Shown here: positions 24,519 through 35,712 of the stretch, in pieces
Layout: each line of letters opens with the position of its first letter
How positions within the stretch are numbered: position 1 is the stretch's first letter
Source: Cymodocea nodosa
Taxonomy: Eukaryota > Streptophyta > Magnoliopsida > Alismatales > Cymodoceaceae
Assembly: GCA_036874045.1 (NCBI GenBank)
Contig: CM072338.1
Coordinates: 18,002,501 to 18,066,500 of the forward strand
Reading direction: 5' to 3'
DNA: 64,000 nucleotides
The notes under the pieces: model-generated
Databases searched by the model: none
Told to the model about the DNA's origin: nothing
What the model saw: only the letters and a program-made list of their open reading frames with translations
Program-made: the position numbers and the translations under genes

Positions 24519-27500
24519 ATGAGGAAGAAGCTCGGCACGCGCTTCCCGGCGGTACGTCTTTCTTCTTTTCTCTTTCATCTATCGTTTTCGTTGGATCTCT
24601 GATTTTCTCGTTCTGACTTGGTATTGAGGGGGAGGGAGATGTCGTAGCAAAGGGATGGAGATCTGATTCTAGTATCTTTACTCATGTTCTGGTTAATTTT
24701 TTTTTTTTTTTTGGATCCACAGAATAGATCTGAGACGAGTGGTAGGTAGAATTTTTGACACGTACGGTAGCTGATTTTTGGAATTCATCGCTTTAGTTTC
24801 TTCTGCTGTTGTGGAGATTTACGTATGTCTCGCGTGGAAAGATGATCTAGAGAAGAATCATCGTGATGACATGCAAAATTTAGTGTTTTTAGGGGACGAA
24901 AGCAGCGAGAAGTTTGACTTTTTTATTATTTGCTTGTCAGTTTTTTTACTTCGGAACGTGCAAGTTAGCGCCTTGGTTTTGTTCATCATCAGCGGTTCAA
25001 TAGAGTAGCTAGGGACTAGGAAATAAAATCACATTACTTGAATAGTTGCATGATTTCACTTAGCACTTTAGCCGTACAGGAAATTGTAAAAAGAGTTGGA
25101 TTCCTAACGACCGAGTGCCATTGGTCCTACCTACGAGTATAGTGCAAGCTGTTGAATTGTCTGATGGACCATCTATCTAGAAATAGGATTTGGCAATAAG
25201 AAGTGATCTTGTCTGGTGCCAGTAGTGTCAATAACCTGAGAAACATATTAGTTTTTGGAAGATTTTTCTAAAGAGGAAGAACTGGCCGATGGTCCAAATA
25301 AGATGATTATATAGGTTATATGGATATCGACATATGGGGTTGCATTACATAGGTTATATGGATATCCATATATAGGGGTTACTACCATATGTGTAATCGC
25401 CCTTGTAAGGATTTATCTTCCATTCTCTCTTGATCAAAAGTGCCATTTAATAACTATGATTCTTTATAATGAATTTTATAATTGAAAATAAGTTGATAAG
25501 TTTATAATACTGGAATGGAATGTTGATAATGTTACGATTTATTTCTCTGTTGATATCTGATGATCCTATTAAAACAATTGACTCCAGATTTCTTATCAGG
25601 TTTTATGCACAAACAGGCTGAAGAGCTTATTGCTGTCTTTGTTGTTCTTTCTTTACTTTCTTCCCATCTTATGTCCTTTTTTCTCTGTCTTCCCATCCAC
25701 TTACCAAGCCTTTTCCCTACCCCCATCCACTTTTCTATCCTGCTGCCATTGTTGTGCAGATTTTGTAGCTAATTCTAGTATTGTACAATGGAAGACAGTA
25801 ACACTAACACATGATTGGGATAGAGAATCAATGCTTGGAGTGTAGATAATCCTTTTTCTATACATTTTCAATTATTCCTTTTTTCACATTAGATATGTTC
25901 CATAATAGAAGTTCTTTCATTGATCATGCTTATGCACGAAGGAATGCATCTCAACAATATAATTTTTATCATATCCTAGTTGTGACCATACTCTGAATGT
26001 TGGGAAGATGAAATTTATGAACTGAGAATGCTGCCTCTTTTATTGTCACAGTCTCGGATAAAGAAGATAATGCAAGCAGATGAGGACGTTGGGAAGATTG
26101 CATTGGCTGTTCCCCTTTTAGTTTGTGAGTTTTCTAATACTTTACTATATTTTTGTCATTCTTTCACCGAATATAGTCTGCGATTCACAGTCCAATGTAA
26201 GTAGTTATCTCAATTGATCATCATATCAACAATGGGTGAAATGCTGTCTATGGAAATCATAAGAGACGTCTTGTTGATTATTAATGAACAAAAACATCCA
26301 TAAAAATATACTTTCATACATATAGTCAGTTATTTATTTCTGTTTATGCAAGTTTTGTACGATTAATGAGTAATCCTTTTGTCTCTTTATTTTATACATC
26401 TACTTGTAGAACTTGAAAATTGAAGTGACATATATATATATATATTTAATTTACCCATGCAGCAAAAGCGCTGGAACTGTTCTTGCAGGACTTATGCGAT
26501 AGAACTTATGAAGTAACTCTACAGAGGGGAGCCAAGACAATGAATTCTTTGCACTTGTATGTAAAATCTGTATTCTTCATTAATATAAGAATACATTGAT
26601 ATCTTATTGTTTCATATTTTGATGTATGATGGGATCCTAGAATTTCAAATTTCTTGTTAAAATGCATCTATATTCTGCAAAGTAATTATTGTAATTATTC
26701 TTTCTCTACATATAAACAAAATTTAGAACAAAGTTGATATGCAAACAAAGTGCTGGCTGAAATTTTCTCTACGGAGCATTGCAACAGGTGCTTCTTATGC
26801 TTTTTATTTTGGCATTTTATGCATTTTTGTATCAATGTTACACCATTGCTTTTTTCTTGATCCCTTATGAAATAACTGAAAAGGACAAAATTTAGTGCAC
26901 GACCTTTCTATCAATGTAAGGAATAGGAAGGATCCAAATTTGTATTTTTACCTTTGAGAAGATGTGGCTTAAGATTCAAAGTCATGGCCTCCATGTCACA
27001 ATAGGGTAACTTCACCATTGTGTCAAGGCTTACCTTCTTTTTATGAAATAAGCCAAATAACTAAATTAATATATTGGTAATTTATTGTTGGACCAGGTAC
27101 AAACTGTCTTCATCTTACATGTAAACTGATACCTATAAATTCATCTGGGATTTACAGAAAACAATGTGTGAAGAGCTACAGTGCATTTGACTTCTTAACT
27201 GATGTTGTGAGTAAAGTACCAAGTCTGGGAGGCTCAGAAGCATATGGAGATCAGAAGCTTTCTAGGAGGAGGTAATTCGGTTTTAAGTATATTTATTTTT
27301 GGCAGCCCCTCACTCCACTAGAACGTTAATCAGCCTAGTTCCTTGTCTCTCTCACCTTCCTTCCTCATGTTCATAGTTTTTCCACTTGAAATGATAGCAC
27401 ACCATTTTTCTGTGTGGTTTCTGAATGAGATGACTGATCATCAATAGTTTGAAATAGAGCTTTTTTTAAGAATATGCAAATGCATTCCAATATATTTGCA

Positions 27501-28062
27501 GTATTAACCGACCTTTTATAGCCATTTGCAGGAAAATATTATCAGACGAGACAGGTGCAGAAAATGACGATGAAAGAAAATGTGCTAGGATGGTATAAAT
27601 TGGTGGATCATCCTTGACATACAAATGTAGTTTTGCAAGATTACTGTTAGTAATATTCATGTTATGCAGGTGATGCAATATCCAAGCATTAGCCAGAGGG
27701 GCCGTGGAAGAGGCCGGGGAAGAGGAAGAGGACGACCTTGTGGGAGTAGAGCTACCGACAAAGTCATCGAGTGCGAAAAGCTTGGAGATGATGTTAGCAC
27801 GTCTCCTGAACACGATCAACCAGTTAAAGAATGTGATAGCTTGGGAAAGGATGATACCTCCAAGACAAACAACATAGATGGCACGTATCCTACCGAAAAG
27901 CCACTAAGTGGATCAGCAGTACCTCCGGGACAGCCCACGGAGCTTGAAAACTACATGGGCTGGCCATACCCGGAAACAGGTAGCATTGGTAATCATCCTA
28001 ATACTCTTGTAAATCTAGCTGTCTCAATAGACCAGGACGAAGACTATGATAACGAAGAATAA
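24519..28062 (+). CDS. NF-YC11: NC2-alpha / NF-YC11-type histone-fold transcriptional repressor, six exons, 255 aa
   Basis: Exons: 24519..24551, 26052..26124, 26463..26556, 27158..27271, 27532..27592, 27670..28062. The sum is 768 bases, an exact 256 codons, with every phase matching. Residues 1-11 are MRKKLGTRFPA; the histone fold follows, with RIKKIMQADEDVGKIALAVP, then LELFLQDLCDRTYEVTLQRG and FDFLTDVVSKVPSLGG. This is the DRAP1/NC2-alpha branch of the NF-YC-like proteins, which pairs with NC2-beta to hold TBP on promoters and block TFIIA/TFIIB in the nucleus. A Gly-Arg repeat (GRGRGRGRGRGRGRP) at about residues 135-150 and an acidic tail (DQDEDYDNEE) complete it, as in Arabidopsis At3g12480. 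The GR run suggests nucleic-acid binding or arginine methylation. The first intron is 1.5 kb. Confidence 0.93.
25311..25380 (+). repeat. Small direct repeat in intron 1 of the NC2-alpha gene
   Basis: ATAGGTTATATGGATATC occurs twice, at about 25311 and 25349, each followed by a similar GG-rich end. It is a local duplication of about 38 bases with no evident function. Confidence 0.7.
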
Positions 28063-28647
28063 TGTTTATGCTCAAGGACATCATCATTTGCTAACGAGGA
28101 AGCCCCAAGTGTGCGTGCCTTAGTCGGTGTTGCCTAGTTGGCAGCATGCTCGTTTGTGCTGCTGACTATTTCTGGATTTGCATTCATTCATGTCTGCTAA
28201 TCTGGATTCGCATGTATGGTATCAGTTTTGATCGATGGTGTTGGCATCCGAAAACTAGTGCCTGATCAAAGTTTTGAAGGGTGTACCGATAAATGCCGAA
28301 AGTGGCCATTTGCTGTCGTGCATCGAATATATTGCAACAAACACACTTTACTCTAGTTCAAGATCTGCAATATTGTTGTTCTATGGCAGTACCGTGCACT
28401 ATGCCATCATTGACAGTTGTATATATAGTAAGCAGGTTATTCCTGTATATCATAATCCTCTTCTTGGACAATGGTACAACAAAATGCTGTTGCAATTAGG
28501 GTGGCTATGGTACCACTTCGCTAAAATTGCATCAGTCAGGCTGATAACATCTTAGGCCCCGTTTCATGGGAGCCAGCACACGACATGTGTGGCAGTGAAT
28601 GATCCTACCACCAACGATGGCTATTTCCTTTGCCTTCGGAGCGAAGT
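28063..28647. other. Convergent 3' flanks of the NC2-alpha and WAT1-related genes
   Basis: Both genes must end transcription in these 585 bases. Their 3' UTRs may overlap. No further reading frame is supported; the 93- and 68-codon frames here lack recognisable content. Confidence 0.6.
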
Positions 28648-31222
28648 TTACATCGGCTGAGGATCGGATTTTGGCAGTTCGGTAAACTGGATCGGGAGCT
28701 CGTGCGTGCTCGCCTTGTTGTTGTTGTCTTCCTCCCCAGTTTTGTTCAGATGGTCCTTGCCCTTGCCCCATATGAGCAAGTAAAGGCCGACAACGATGAT
28801 GACTGCTCCAATAACTCTGGTGGTCGGTTTGATCAAATAATAAACATCAGTAGCAATTTATTTCATCTAAATGAAATGGAATTGAATGTGACAAGATCCA
28901 TCACTAAAAGAAAGAGCATCTAACTTGACGGACGGACCTTCCTTGGCTGATCTCCTCGGCTAGTATTATGGATCCCAGGATGGCAACAATGATCATGACC
29001 AAAGGGTTGAAAGCCGTCACAAACACCGGTCCTCTCTCCTTCATCACTATGCCTTGTACGTAATAAGCGATCCCCGAGCAGACGACGCCCTGCACCAATC
29101 AACCAATGGGTTAATGTTATTTCCCCCGGTCCCTTTCTCTTACTTTTCAACAACCATCTTCTAAATTTACGATATCGAAGATATACATCTCAACTTACCG
29201 AATAAACTGCTGTCGCAAGATTCATGTCCAAGCCGATGGACCATACCGCACGTCTCCTCTCCATCGCCAGCGCCACCGCCAAGCTTTCGGCTCCACCCAT
29301 GAGACATATCCAAGTCGTCAAGGACAACTCCGCCGGATACGATTTCAAGGTATGAGACTACAAGATTCCAAATGCAACTTGATGTCAGACTACATCACCC
29401 CAAACTCTTACTACAATTGCCATTATCAGGTAAATTTCTCAGTTTGGCAGGTGGCCACTGACTTGCAGTATGAAGAAGACAGACCAACAGAAGCAACTGA
29501 AAATAAGCATCAACGTGCCCTTGATAAATTTGGGTCCTTCTTGTGTTTCATCCGAAATGTGGTGAGCTCTTCCCTTGGTCCACACGAAGTCCAGGGCAGG
29601 ACCTCTGTACAGTATCATCACCAGTGCGCCTGCCACCGTCACCAGCGTTCCAACTATCTTCGCCTGGCTTCTAATACTCTTGATGTTTATCTTCTCCATC
29701 CTGATCATGTCGAACAAAACATATATATTCACCGATGATGTCCTCAACCCTCTGCTACTCTATACATCCTTCAATTGTTATCAAGTGCTTCTTAGATTGG
29801 AGACTTAATTATTGACGTCTCACCTCAGTAGAACTGCAAGCAGAAATGTCATGGCAGGGAGCATGTTATACAAAGCAGAGGAAAAGCTTGCAGACGTTAG
29901 TTTGGCCCCCATGTAGTAGAAGTTCTGATCAAGCACTGGCCTGTAAAGAGCAGTGGCAGCAAGAAGAAAGCTCAATTGTATGTAATCAATCATCTTGTAA
30001 AATGGCAATCATGATGAGGAGGTTGGTGTTGGGATGCACGTACTCCAGTAGTCCAAGCATCGCGATCTTTAGAAAGCTGGAGGGCGTCATCTTGGTACTT
30101 ACTTTCCTGTTGATGCAGCAAAAACAAAAAAAGAGACGAGGGAGCCTTAGGAGAGCATAGAGTGAAACAAGAAGTGAACATTATAGACAACGAATCTTTT
30201 TATTTATTGTTAATTAATTTTAAATTATAATTTTAACATGATAGCATTACTTACATGACCTTTGGTTACTTCTCATCTACAAGTTAGGACAGATTTCATT
30301 ATCTTGCCATGTAAATCTTAATTACCATCATTAATTGATTGCTTGCATACCCTCTTACTAATAAAGTGTATTGCTAATTGCTCTTTATCTTAGGGTTGTT
30401 TTTGAGTCAAGGAAAAATGCAGAACATGTAAGAAGAAGAAGAAAATGAAGAAAACAAAAAAAAAACCCTAAGATAATAGTAGTAGTACTTTATTAATAAG
30501 AAGATATACAAATTAATAAGGGTAATATAGAATTTTAACGAAGCAGACTATTGGAATCCGTCACAAGTTATAAGCTAGAAACCAATAGTAGATCAGCATG
30601 CAAGTAATATTTTAGAATTTTTTGTGATGGTACACAAACAGAAGAAAATCCTACCAATGATCCAAAATCCTTGTGAACAAACACTTGTAATTTTTTTAAA
30701 AAAAATCACAATTAATTTCTAATTAGATGCGGCTTGACCTATATATGACAAGCGATAAAATAGAATGAATCAGTCATGCATCCATCAGTATTCTCCCTAA
30801 TTAATCAACAACATGCACATGCCTGTCTATATACGTACGTATATGTATCATGAGAATTCTGGAATCAAAACACAAGCTGCAGCAAAAAAAGAAATACGCA
30901 TGCAAGTGGAAGATATAACTGTTGAAAATCAATTAATAATAAGAAACCAAAACCATAGCCCATGTATGTTCAACTATATCATTAAACAAATACATGTAAG
31001 ACAGAAAGATGTGGTTTACCTCTCGAACCAGAAGGCGAAAGGAGCAATGGTGACGGTGGCGACAAAGTTCCGGTACACGACGAGCACGTAGTGGTTCATA
31101 CCTCTCTTCAGCGACGCGACGGAGATGATGTACATGCCGGCGAAGCCGATCTGCAGGAAGACCATGAGAAAGTACGGCTTCACCGCCCTCAACACGCCGG
31201 CCACCTTCCACCACCACGTCAT
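28648..31222 (-). CDS. WAT1-related (UMAMIT/EamA) membrane transporter, seven exons, 366 aa
   Basis: Exons 5' to 3': 31020..31222, 30044..30106, 29824..29940, 29463..29700, 29199..29357, 28938..29089, 28648..28816; total 1101 bases, 367 codons, all phases matching. ATG at 31222 starts MTWWWKVAGVLRAVKPYFLM. The protein has the pattern of two EamA repeats with about ten membrane helices: MVFLQIGFAGMYIISVASLK, the VLVVYRNFVATVTIAPFAFW helix, PVLDQNFYYMGAKLTSASFS with SSALYNMLPAMTFLLAVLLR, LKSYPAELSLTTWICLMGG, then YVQGIVMKERGPVFVTAFNP and VIGAVIIVVGLYLLIWGKGK. The tail is polar. WAT1-related proteins move amino acids, auxin or metabolites at the plasma membrane or tonoplast; the substrate of this one cannot be told. 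It converges on the NC2-alpha gene with 585 bases between stop codons. Confidence 0.93.
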
Positions 31223-32051
31223 GTTAATAATTCTTTTAGTTTCCACGCTCACAACACCACATGCAACAAGAGATGAAGATTAGTTGTATATGCACAAGAC
31301 CGACTACTAACACACACACATATATGCGTACATACATGTGTATATATATATATATATATGTATGTATGCACCAACCAGCAGCAGATTCCATTGCGACGGC
31401 AACGATTGATTGATTCAATTCGTCAAAAGCAATAATTTCTTCTAAAATTTGAAAGAGAAAGGCCACTGTAGTCAATGACCAAAAAAAAAAAAAAAGGAGA
31501 AAAGAGAGAGATTCCATTGTTTTTCTCTTTTCCGTAAAGTTGAGATATTTTTCAGGTGTTTTAAACCTTTCAGTTCTATGAATATGCGCGCAAGGTAAGA
31601 AAATTGCTAGCCACCTATCTACACGTGTAGAGAGATTCTATTGTGAGGAGGGTGACGCAATAATATTTCATTGATCGCCGGATACCAGTGGGGGAAGTTG
31701 GAAAGCGTTTTGAAGGTGTTAATCTATTTCCTGCTCGTGAATGGGATGTGTTTAGTGCCATCCCAATCCCAAATGCTCTCTTATTAGGATTCCACCTCCT
31801 TTATCTCTGGATCCCATTCCTTCTACTAAAGTGGATGGATGGATGTGTACGTATGCAACCATGTAACCGATCGAGGAGGGCTCAGACGCTGGTTTTTTGC
31901 TTGCTTGCTGCACCTTCACTCCGTTTTTGATACCCCAAGTTTAATTAATTTGGTGAGAACCTGATTAATTACAAGCAAACTGATTAAGGAAGAACTAAAG
32001 AAAAGGTGAAACTAATGCTGGTAATAAATTGGTGCATTGGGTTTGAATAGA

Positions 32052-32078
32052 ACAGAGAGAGAGAGAGAGAGAGAGAGG
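32052..32078. repeat. (GA)n microsatellite
   Basis: About 13 GA units, seen directly. Confidence 0.9.
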
Positions 32079-33279
32079 GAGATGAAGCAAAATGGATTCA
32101 GATTCACTCCCCATGTCCGTCTAGTCTGCCCTTCAAATCATGGAGACTAAAGGGAAGGCTCAGTGTAAAGTGCACTATATCTCAGTTTTGGTAGCCTATT
32201 TTTCCAAGATTTGAACTTAAGAAGGATGATATTTCCTTCGGAAAATAAAAGAAAGATCAATTGCACCATCTTACTATTAATAAAAGACTAATTAATTGTA
32301 CCGTCACTTTGGAGTGAGACACATGTACATTAACTTGATCGTTAGGGCTTACTGATTAGATGAGAAATAGATTCACTAATCCTTTCAAAAAAAATTTGTA
32401 AATAATGTTCTCAAGGGTAACTTTGCTTGTGGAAGGCATCCTAATTAATTAAGTCCTAGAAAAAGAAGAGGAAATAAAAACCTAACTCATCAACCCATTG
32501 GTATAAACAGGAATCTTAGATATTGTTATTCCCATACCACGAGATCAAGACATTGCTGTATACAGTGATTGAATTTTGATAATTATTTATTCGATGATAG
32601 CCTTTAAATTTAAAATAAATAAGTAAAAAATTAATACCAAAAATGTGATCATTTCTTCTCAAACGTCATCACTGGTAATCATAGAATTTTCCCTACCCGG
32701 GGAAACTTTGAGTGACCGGTGCAAACACCTTAATTATCAGGCACAATCATAGCCATCACTTCTTCCATTGCCGTCTTGATCACTACCACCGCCCACTTCT
32801 ACAGTTTGCAAGCCACCACGGCTACCATCGCAGCATCTTGCTGACTATGTCGCCACTAGTCATCTGATTAATTTATTCTATCTTTTTAATTATTCACTAG
32901 GTAAATGAATATATGGAATGCAATTGTATATATTCCATCCAATTCACTTCCGGATTTCATTGCGTATTCCTTGATTCCAGCGTATGAAAATGCATGCTAC
33001 GTTGGAATCTGTCTATTTGGGTTGTTCAAGCGACTCACTTAATCTACTAGTTAAGAACTTTGCAATGTAAATATTCATATTAGGGTTTACGTAGGGCATA
33101 TTTATATCCTTTACAATTTTCATGTGTGAACTTTTCCCTTTTTGGTTATTTTTAATTTCATATTATTTGGTAAATATTGTTAATATCGTTCACATCAATT
33201 ACGATAAAATTAATATAATTGTAATTTTGATGAAAAGATCAATATTTCCTTGAAAAAAAATTGAACATACCATTCAAAG

Positions 33280-33466
33280 TTTTGACGATGGCCGAGTTGC
33301 ACGTAATTTTATTTTATTTTATTTTCCTTTCAAAAGAGAAAGTAGTGATGATGGTCGAACTGCAATTTTATTTCCTTTCAAAAGAGAAAGTAGTGATGAT
33401 GGTCGAACTGCAATTTTATTTCCTTCTTTTTCCAAAGAAAAAGTTGTGATAATGGTGAAATGGCAG
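33280..33466 (+). repeat. 48 bp minisatellite, about three and a half units
   Basis: Unit TTTTATTTCCTTTCAAAAGA...GATGATGGTCGAACTGCAA, with copies near 33317, 33366 (nearly identical) and 33414 (diverged), plus a partial earlier one near 33280. The unit is a multiple of three, which is why a short frame repeats the same 16 residues; there is no other sign of coding. Confidence 0.85.
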
Positions 33467-34387
33467 TGGTGATAACTATTACAACCATGACGGTCATAAC
33501 AAAAGAGGTGGTAGTTAGAAAGGATATAATGGTACGTAACGACGATGGTGGTGTTAGACTAAGTCAACAGTGTTATGGATGCAGATAGGCTTATGAGATA
33601 CGAGTTTTAATTTCTATGATTCATGTTTCACGTCACTATGTAATTAAATTTCTTAATAAGAAGATGTCTAGTCCTCTCTAAATGATGATGGCTCATTCAC
33701 ATCTTTCTCGTTTGCTGCCATTTTAATCAAGCAAGTTTCGGCCATGAGAACAAAACATGAACTCGGGTCTTGTCTGGGAAAAGGGGAGGAACAAAAGTGG
33801 AAAGTTGATTTTGTAAGGGAAATGATTAAGAGATATTCTCAATAACAAGATTCATAGGAGCATGGATAGAGATTTCGCACCAGTAGTGATACTAAAATAA
33901 AACCTTATCTTTTAATATCATGTTGAAATTTAAACATTAAACACAAAATATATTGATTAATTAAGAAGCAGAACCATGCATTAACTTATATTATGCTTTA
34001 GATTTGACTTAAAACCAATTAACAATAAAGAGAGAAACCCTTCTTTCATGTTAATCCATATTTTGTATTAAACTTTATCCAATATGAGACTTTCCATCGC
34101 TATCAAATACCAAACTTAACTATAGTTACAAAATCTCATCCTTTGTCAGAAATTTGTTCAATTTCATCAAGAAATTCAAAAATGGACAATTAAGGGTATT
34201 TGTGCCACCTAGAATGTTAAAAATTGGAAAATTAAGAATAAATTTTTAATATTCTAGTGTTTGTGACATTTTAAAAAATTAAGAATTTTTTCTAACTTCC
34301 AAGATATAAATTGATAAAATTTCTCAACTTTCAGTTATGATTATATTATATTATATTATTATTTATTATTATAATTTTTTTTAAAAA

Positions 34388-35045
34388 TTACTTTGCATAT
34401 ACTTTAATATAATTAAAGTATATATTGTTAATATAATAAAATATGTATTATAATAATTATTTTATTATTATTTCATTAATAATAAAATATTAATTACTTT
34501 ATTATTGTTAATATCATTTAATTTTATTTTATAATATTAAAATCACAAATATTATTTTATTTAATTCATATTATTGTTTTGTTATTTATTATAATTTTAT
34601 TATTTAAAATTAATTATAATTAAAGTTTATATTGTTAATATAATTAAAGTATAATATATTAATATAATATACTTTTTTATTTCATTAAAGTATATTAACT
34701 AAAGTATTATATTATTTTAATTATTACTTTCTAATGTACTTTGTATAGTATATTATTGTTTTAATTAAAATTACTTTGCATATACTTTAATATAATTAAA
34801 GTATATATAGGTAATATAATAAAATATATATTCTTATAATTTTTTTTTAATTACTTTGCATATACTTTAATATAATTAAAGTATATATTGTTAATATAAT
34901 AAAATATGTATTATTATATATATTTTAAATTTATTATATTATTATTATTTTATTAATAATAAAATATTAATTACTTTATTATTGTTAATATCTTTAATTT
35001 TATTTTATAATATTAAAATAATAAATATTATTTTATTTAATTATT
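34388..35045. repeat. Duplicated AT-rich block, period about 462 bp
   Basis: A stretch starting TTACTTTGCATATACTTTAA occurs at about 34388-34571 and again at about 34852-35045, nearly base for base, and its first part a third time near 34770. Each carries a near-palindrome, ACTTTAATATAATTAAAGT. Base composition is over 85% A+T by eye. Confidence 0.8.
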
Positions 35046-35712
35046 TAATATATAATATTAAAAATTCAAAAACGATATAATTTTCCTACTTTCCATTAAT
35101 TACACAAACATCATCAAGTTTTACTTTTTAACTTTCTGATTCCTAACTTTTTTAATATTCTAATTCTTAACTTTTTTGACTTTTTAGATGTCATAAACCC
35201 TCTCTTAAGGAAAATGTGGTATTTTGTTTTATGAATTACTTGCAGTGAAATGTAAGGAATAACATCAAGATTACAACATTTTCGAAAAAAGACAATATTT
35301 CGACACAAGTTTTCACAATCATGCTTTTACACGAATACTATCATTCAATCTCATCATACAAAAAATTATTTGTATACACCCAGCAAAGCCAGAAAGAATC
35401 GGAATTCGAAAGTGCTTCCCCAGCAATACTGCAAATTCTAGGGGGGAAAAACCAAAACATTTCCCTTTCAACAAAAAAAAAACTTTACATTGGAAGAATA
35501 TTTTCCTTTCACTAAATAAAAAATTAGATAAATCTAAAAAAAAAATCACTGAACGCTTGTTCCATTGATTGCAGAATTGTATTGAATCGAATCTGGATAA
35601 CCATTATGGTTAGAGATGGAATCAGTTAATTTTTCCCCTCTTGCTAACTTAACCAGAATTAGAACCAAGATGCAGAAATGAAACATGCTTAGGCTTGTTA
35701 ATCAGATGGCTG

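Larger units (their letters stand above)
31223..35712. other. AT-rich intergenic spacer between divergent WAT1-related promoter and the PP2C 3' end
   Basis: This includes the promoter of the WAT1-related gene, a TA run near 31338-31358, a GA run at about 32052-32078, a 48 bp minisatellite (33280-33466) and a duplicated AT block (34388-35045). No gene was recognised in it. Confidence 0.65.

Noticed and set aside
24240-24602. Several overlapping frames on both strands near the NC2-alpha start
   Set aside because: They are opposite or beside the purine-rich leader; only the ATG at 24519 continues into exons with the histone fold.
28532-28771. 79-codon minus-strand frame over the last exon of the transporter
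   Set aside because: The frame of exon 28648..28816 in phase with the other six exons is different and gives the known WAT1-related ending.
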